This document shows, in pieces, positions 7,156 through 10,196 of a stretch of DNA of 10,196 bases; positions within the stretch are counted from its first letter, which is position 1; each line of letters begins with the position of its first letter. The notes beneath the pieces are model-generated. The model was given only the letters and a program-made list of their open reading frames with translations, was not told where the DNA came from and did no database searches. Origin of the DNA: Pseudomonadota bacterium (lineage in GTDB: Bacteria; Pseudomonadota; Alphaproteobacteria; Sphingomonadales; Sphingomonadaceae); assembly GCA_023387085.1 (NCBI GenBank), contig JAEWIL010000054.1, forward strand, positions 1-10,196, written 5' to 3'. Made by a program: the position numbers and the translations under genes.

Positions 7156-8309
7156 CGGACGGGCGAGCGGCGCTGCTGGCCGAAGCCGACCGCGCGCTCG
7201 CCGCGCAGGATTTCGCCCGCGCGGCAGGCCTGTTCGAGGAGGCTGCGAAGGACAGCGACGATCCGTCGGTGCTGCTGCGGCTCGCCGGTGCGCATCGCGC
7301 CTTGGGCCGCCCGCGCGTCGCGCTCGAGGCTGTGCACCGCGCGCTCGCACTCGCGCCGCTCGATTTTACCGCGCTGATGTTGCGCGCCAACCTGCTCGAA
7401 CGCATCGGCGACGCGAATGCCGGCGAGGCGTGGGGACATGCGATCGCGCAAAAGCCCGAGGGCGCGCTGCCGCCGCAACTCCTTGCGGTGCTGGCGGAAG
7501 GCGAGCGGTGCCATGCCGCGTGGCTGGACGCGAAGGAGGCCGGGCTGGTGGCCGCGATGGCCGATATCGAGGCGCGCGCCGACGCCGATGCCCGCGCGCG
7601 TATCGAACGGTTCCGCAGCAACGCCCTGCGCCGGACGCGCCCCTTTCACAGCGAACCGACCCATTTCCATTTTCCCGGTCTGCGCGAACGCGAATTTCAT
7701 CCGCGCGGGCTGTTTCCGTGGCTCGCGACGATCGAGGCCGCGACCGACATCATCGCGGCCGAGCTCGACGCGGTGATGGCCGCCGAGCGGGCCGAGCTCG
7801 TTCCCTATGTCCAATATGCCGCGCACCAGCCGCTCGACCAGTGGCGCGCGCTCAATCATAATCCCGACTGGACCGCGATCCATTTGCTGCGAAGCGGGCG
7901 GCGGATCGACGCCAATGCGCGGCATTGTCCGCAGACGCTGGCCCTGCTCGAAGACATCGATCAGCCGGTCATACCCGGCGCCTCGCCCAATGCCATGTTC
8001 TCGTTGCTGGCGCCGGGCACCGCGATTCCGGCGCATGTGGGGTACAACAATGCACGGCTCGTCTGCCATCTGCCACTGGTCGTGCCCGAGGGCTGCTGGT
8101 TCCGCGTCGGCGCCGAGACGCGCGACTGGCGCCGCGGCGAGGCCTTCGTGTTCGACGATACGATCGAGCATGAGGCAATGAACCCCAGCGGCCGGCTGCG
8201 CGTCGTCCTCATCTTCGATATCTGGCACCCCGACCTCGATCCGGTCGAACGCGAGGCGGTCGCGGCGCTGATCGGCAGCGATGCGAACAAGCTGCCGGAG
8301 AGCCTGTGA
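7152..8309 (+). CDS. TPR-aspartyl/asparaginyl beta-hydroxylase-like dioxygenase
   Basis: The product is 385 residues with no signal peptide. About three TPR-like units (6-105) precede an aspartyl/asparaginyl beta-hydroxylase domain (about 195-375), which hydroxylates protein side chains using Fe(II), oxygen and 2-oxoglutarate. Against human AspH, from memory, H295 and H340 (45 residues apart) match iron ligands H679 and H725. The third ligand position is Gly (AHVG), as in AspH, so this is a two-histidine site. S284, H306 and R350 match the 2-oxoglutarate contacts S668, H690 and R735. The R688 position is V304, and the usual HEAWN reads HEAMN. The domain ends in the typical FDIWHP. Catalysis looks possible; the substrate is unknown, and LpxO-like lipid A hydroxylase activity seems less likely because there is no membrane segment. 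GTG 7152 overlaps the sulfotransferase stop, with only a weak ribosome site. Confidence 0.9.
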   Translation: MTDGRAALLAEADRALAAQDFARAAGLFEEAAKDSDDPSVLLRLAGAHRALGRPRVALEAVHRALALAPLDFTALMLRANLLERIGDANAGEAWGHAIAQKPEGALPPQLLAVLAEGERCHAAWLDAKEAGLVAAMADIEARADADARARIERFRSNALRRTRPFHSEPTHFHFPGLREREFHPRGLFPWLATIEAATDIIAAELDAVMAAERAELVPYVQYAAHQPLDQWRALNHNPDWTAIHLLRSGRRIDANARHCPQTLALLEDIDQPVIPGASPNAMFSLLAPGTAIPAHVGYNNARLVCHLPLVVPEGCWFRVGAETRDWRRGEAFVFDDTIEHEAMNPSGRLRVVLIFDIWHPDLDPVEREAVAALIGSDANKLPESL

Positions 8310-9826
8310 ATTTCGCGCGCCGGCTCGCCGCGATTCGTGTCGGTCGCACGGGCGATGCCGCGATCGGCGAACTCGCCAGCGCGGCGCTCGACGAGGGCGA
8401 AGAGGAGCAGGCATTACCGCTGGTCACCGCGGCGGCGGAAAGATCGGGGTCGGCGCGGCTCTGGCAATGGGCGGGATTGCTCCACCGCGCGCTCGACGAG
8501 CATGAGGCGGCGCTGGAGGCGTTCGCCGAGGCGGCGCGGCGCGCGCCCGACGACGCCAGTATCGCGCACGGGCGGGCGCGGGTCGCCTATGAAGCGGGGC
8601 TCGATGCCGTCGGGCTGTTCGAGGCGGCCGAACGGATCGGACCGCCCAACGGCGATGTGCTGATCGGGTTGGCGGCGGCGCGCTGGGCAGCTGGACGCGG
8701 CGAAGAGGCCGAGGCGGCGCTCGACGCGATTCTCGCGCAGGTGCCGCTGTGGCTGGCGGGGCACGCGCAGCTGGCGCAGCTTCGCGCGCTGATGGGCCGG
8801 AACGGCGACACGGCGGCATCGTTCGAGCGCGCGCTGGCAGAGGAGCCCGCGTCGGTGCCGCTGTGGCGCGCGCTGCTCGACCTTCATCTTCGCGGCGAGG
8901 ATTATGCGGCGCTGGCCGAAGCGGTGGCGCGCTCCGCGACGGCGGGGGTGGCGGCGGCCGATATCGCCGACCATGCCGCCATCGCCGCCGCCGAACTCGG
9001 CCACACCGATCGCGCCGACCGCCTGTTCGAGACGTTGCCGGGGGAGGCGATGCGCGTGGGAACGCGGGTGTGGCATGTTCGGCATTTGCTGCGGACGCAG
9101 CGCTTCACGCAGGCCTCGACGCTGATCGACGCGGAGATCGCAGCGGGTGGCTCACGGCGCGCCGCGATCTGGCCCTATGCCGAATTATTATGGCGCCTGA
9201 CCGGCGATCCGCGGGCGGGCTGGCTCTCGGGCGACGACGGGCTGGTGCGGACGTTCGACCTCAGCGATCGATTGCCGCCGCTCGACCAACTCGCGGCGCA
9301 TCTGCGCTCGCTCCATGTCGCGCGCGGCGAATATCTCGACCAGTCGGTGCGCGGCGGCACGCAGACCGACGGACCTTTGTTCTCGCGGATCGACCCTGTC
9401 ACGCGCGCGCTCCGTGCCGTGATCGCCGGGGCGACCCAAAGCTATGTCGCCGAGCTGCCGCCTGCCGATGCGTCGCATCCGCTACTCGGGCAGCGCCGCG
9501 ATCGCCGCATCCGCTTTGCCGGGAGCTGGTCGGTGCGGCTGCGCGGGGGCGGGTTTCACGCCAATCACGTCCATCCGCAAGGCTGGATCAGTTCGGCGCT
9601 TTATGTGGCGCTGCCGGGCCGGAAGCCCGATGACGCCCCCGACGCCGGTTGGCTGACGCTCGGCGAGCCGCAAGCCGCGCTCGGGCTCGACGTGCCGCCG
9701 ATGACGCGCGTCGAGCCGGTGCCCGGGCGCCTGGTGCTGTTCCCGTCGTGGCTTTGGCACGGCACTCGGCCCTTCGGCGAAGGCGAACGATTGACGGTGG
9801 CGTTCGACGTCGCGCCGCCGCGCTGA
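8306..9826 (+). CDS. TPR-containing putative 2OG-Fe(II) oxygenase (2OG-FeII_Oxy_5-like)
   Basis: The product is 506 residues, predicted cytosolic. Residues from about 20 to 320 are Ala/Leu/Glu-rich TPR-type repeats, for example around ALDEHEAALEAFAEAARRAP. A conserved-looking linker, YLDQSVRGGTQTDGPLF, precedes the C-terminal oxygenase core (about 405-505). That core has HANHVHPQGWISSALYV (H418, H421, H423), then the FPSWLWHGTRPF block with H485, and R495 ten residues later, the usual spacing for the distal iron-binding His and the 2-oxoglutarate-binding Arg. A classic HxD/E is not seen; HxH stands in its place, which I recall as normal for this family. GTG 8306 overlaps the previous stop (GTGA), with GGAGAG (8297-8302) as ribosome site. 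It closes the three-gene unit. The substrate is unknown, and hydroxylase activity is inferred from the fold family. Confidence 0.87.
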   Translation: MNFARRLAAIRVGRTGDAAIGELASAALDEGEEEQALPLVTAAAERSGSARLWQWAGLLHRALDEHEAALEAFAEAARRAPDDASIAHGRARVAYEAGLDAVGLFEAAERIGPPNGDVLIGLAAARWAAGRGEEAEAALDAILAQVPLWLAGHAQLAQLRALMGRNGDTAASFERALAEEPASVPLWRALLDLHLRGEDYAALAEAVARSATAGVAAADIADHAAIAAAELGHTDRADRLFETLPGEAMRVGTRVWHVRHLLRTQRFTQASTLIDAEIAAGGSRRAAIWPYAELLWRLTGDPRAGWLSGDDGLVRTFDLSDRLPPLDQLAAHLRSLHVARGEYLDQSVRGGTQTDGPLFSRIDPVTRALRAVIAGATQSYVAELPPADASHPLLGQRRDRRIRFAGSWSVRLRGGGFHANHVHPQGWISSALYVALPGRKPDDAPDAGWLTLGEPQAALGLDVPPMTRVEPVPGRLVLFPSWLWHGTRPFGEGERLTVAFDVAPPR

Positions 9827-9845
9827 GCGACCGAACGCAAAAGAC

Positions 9846-9874
9846 TTGGCCGCGCAATACGGACGATTTAGACT
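9846..9874 (+). promoter_or_regulatory. Candidate sigma70-type promoter for the small secreted protein
   Basis: TTGGCC (9846-9851, four of six matches to TTGACA) and TAGACT (9869-9874, four of six to TATAAT) are separated by 17 bases. The predicted start near 9881 would give a leader of about 26 bases, and a good AAAAGG ribosome site (9892-9897) lies nine bases before ATG 9907. No terminator is visible between the oxygenase stop (9826) and this promoter, so read-through from the enzyme genes is also possible. Confidence 0.4.
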
Positions 9875-9889
9875 GGCTAGCAGACAGTC
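9871..9889 (+). promoter_or_regulatory. Inverted repeat GACTG-N9-CAGTC over the candidate promoter start
   Basis: GACTG (9871-9875) and CAGTC (9885-9889) form a perfect 5-base dyad, and the spacer contains the palindrome GCTAGC (9876-9881). It overlaps the predicted -10 and start point, where a repressor operator would lie. If transcribed it could instead form a small hairpin just before the ribosome site. The arms are short, so chance is possible. Confidence 0.28.
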
Positions 9890-9906
9890 ACAAAAGGTTC
9901 TTTTCG

Positions 9907-10167
9907 ATGACCAACAGCCGATCCCTGATATTTGGTGCCCTGCTGGGTGGCGCGATGCTGCTGCCCGGCCCCGCGTCCGCCGAGCCGGCGGGCAAGAAGA
10001 AGACAACCGACCCGAACGAAGTCGTATGCCGCAAGGAAGAGGTGCTCGGCAGCCGCCTCGCGTCGCGCAAGGTTTGCAAAACGCGCGCCGAATGGGCCGA
10101 CGAGGCGCGAGAGAATCGCGGCAATATCGAGCGGTCCCAGCTTCAGCGCGGCACCACCGGTCACTAA
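9907..10167 (+). CDS. Small secreted two-cysteine protein of unknown function
   Basis: The product is 86 residues. Residues 1-25 form a Sec signal peptide (hydrophobic core FGALLGGAMLL, cleavage after PASA). The mature ~61 residues are Lys/Arg/Glu-rich, with two cysteines (C41, C57) in VVCRKEEVLGSRL and RKVCKTRAEW, and a helical tail ending near QLQRG. I recall similar small periplasmic proteins with a C-x(n)-GSR/GTR-x(n)-C-x-TRAEW pattern in sphingomonads, always uncharacterised. The two cysteines probably form a disulfide in the periplasm. ATG 9907 was chosen because it begins the signal peptide and has AAAAGG upstream. The open frame extends back into the oxygenase gene, but that part is shadow. 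The gene has its own candidate promoter, so it may not belong to the modification cassette. Confidence 0.85.
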   Translation: MTNSRSLIFGALLGGAMLLPGPASAEPAGKKKTTDPNEVVCRKEEVLGSRLASRKVCKTRAEWADEARENRGNIERSQLQRGTTGH

Positions 10168-10175
10168 CGGACATC

Positions 10176-10196
10176 GGGCGCTCCTCTTTCGAGGAG
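10176..10196 (+). terminator. Probable intrinsic terminator cut by the window edge
   Basis: CTCCTC (10181-10186) pairs perfectly with GAGGAG (10191-10196) around a TTTC loop. The bases just before it, GGGCG (10176-10180), would extend the stem if complementary bases follow past the window end. It lies nine bases after the stop of the small secreted protein. A T-run cannot be seen because the window stops at the hairpin. Confidence 0.4.

Noticed and set aside
5137..7350. Open frame of 737 codons on the - strand across the sulfotransferase
   Set aside because: Also in codon register with the + strand gene and low in recognisable content, it runs across a gene boundary of the + strand operon. 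It is a codon-bias shadow.
7083..8414. Open frame of 443 codons on the - strand across the AspH-like gene
   Set aside because: This is the same in-register shadow effect. The + strand carries the correctly spaced catalytic residues.
1..10196. tRNA, rRNA, CRISPR arrays, insertion sequences or attachment sites
   Set aside because: Apart from the short sites listed, I saw no cloverleaf, no regularly spaced long repeats, no transposase and no terminal inverted repeats. The gaps between genes are all under 270 bases.

Overview
The window looks like chromosomal DNA of an alphaproteobacterium, most likely a sphingomonad (Sphingopyxis, Sphingomonas or a relative). The DNA is GC-rich. The order xseA, DUF2093 and an M23 lipoprotein fits, as does the very large TonB-dependent receptor. 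This placement rests on protein resemblance recalled from memory, not on a search. Every gene I accept is on the + strand.

Layout. (1) 1-474 holds the 3' end of xseA (exonuclease VII large subunit). (2) An extended -10 promoter element at 505-513 precedes a two-gene unit: a small DUF2093 protein (550-756) and, overlapping it by ATGA, a lipoprotein M23/LytM peptidase (753-1670). (3) A 268-base leader (1671-1938) carries weak promoter-like elements and short direct repeats. It leads to a 1044-residue TonB-dependent outer-membrane receptor that starts at GTG 1939 and ends at 5073. (4) A strong intrinsic terminator (5098-5131) separates the receptor from three tightly coupled genes: a TPR-sulfotransferase (5152-7155), a TPR-aspartyl/asparaginyl beta-hydroxylase-like protein (7152-8309) and a TPR-2OG-Fe(II) oxygenase-like protein (8306-9826). 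(5) A small secreted two-cysteine protein (9907-10167) has its own candidate promoter and a hairpin, cut by the window edge, that is probably its terminator.

The most interesting part is region 3-4. A receptor with seven short-spaced cysteine pairs is followed by three predicted cytosolic proteins, each with TPR-type helical repeats in front of a catalytic domain. Two are predicted hydroxylases. The third is a sulfotransferase whose active-site spacing matches protein-tyrosine sulfotransferases. The simplest reading is a modification cassette. It could act on a peptide or protein, either the receptor before export or a ligand that the receptor imports. The terminator suggests that the enzymes are made by read-through at a lower level than the receptor. 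The domains and gene coupling are visible in the sequence. The substrate and the joint function are inference.
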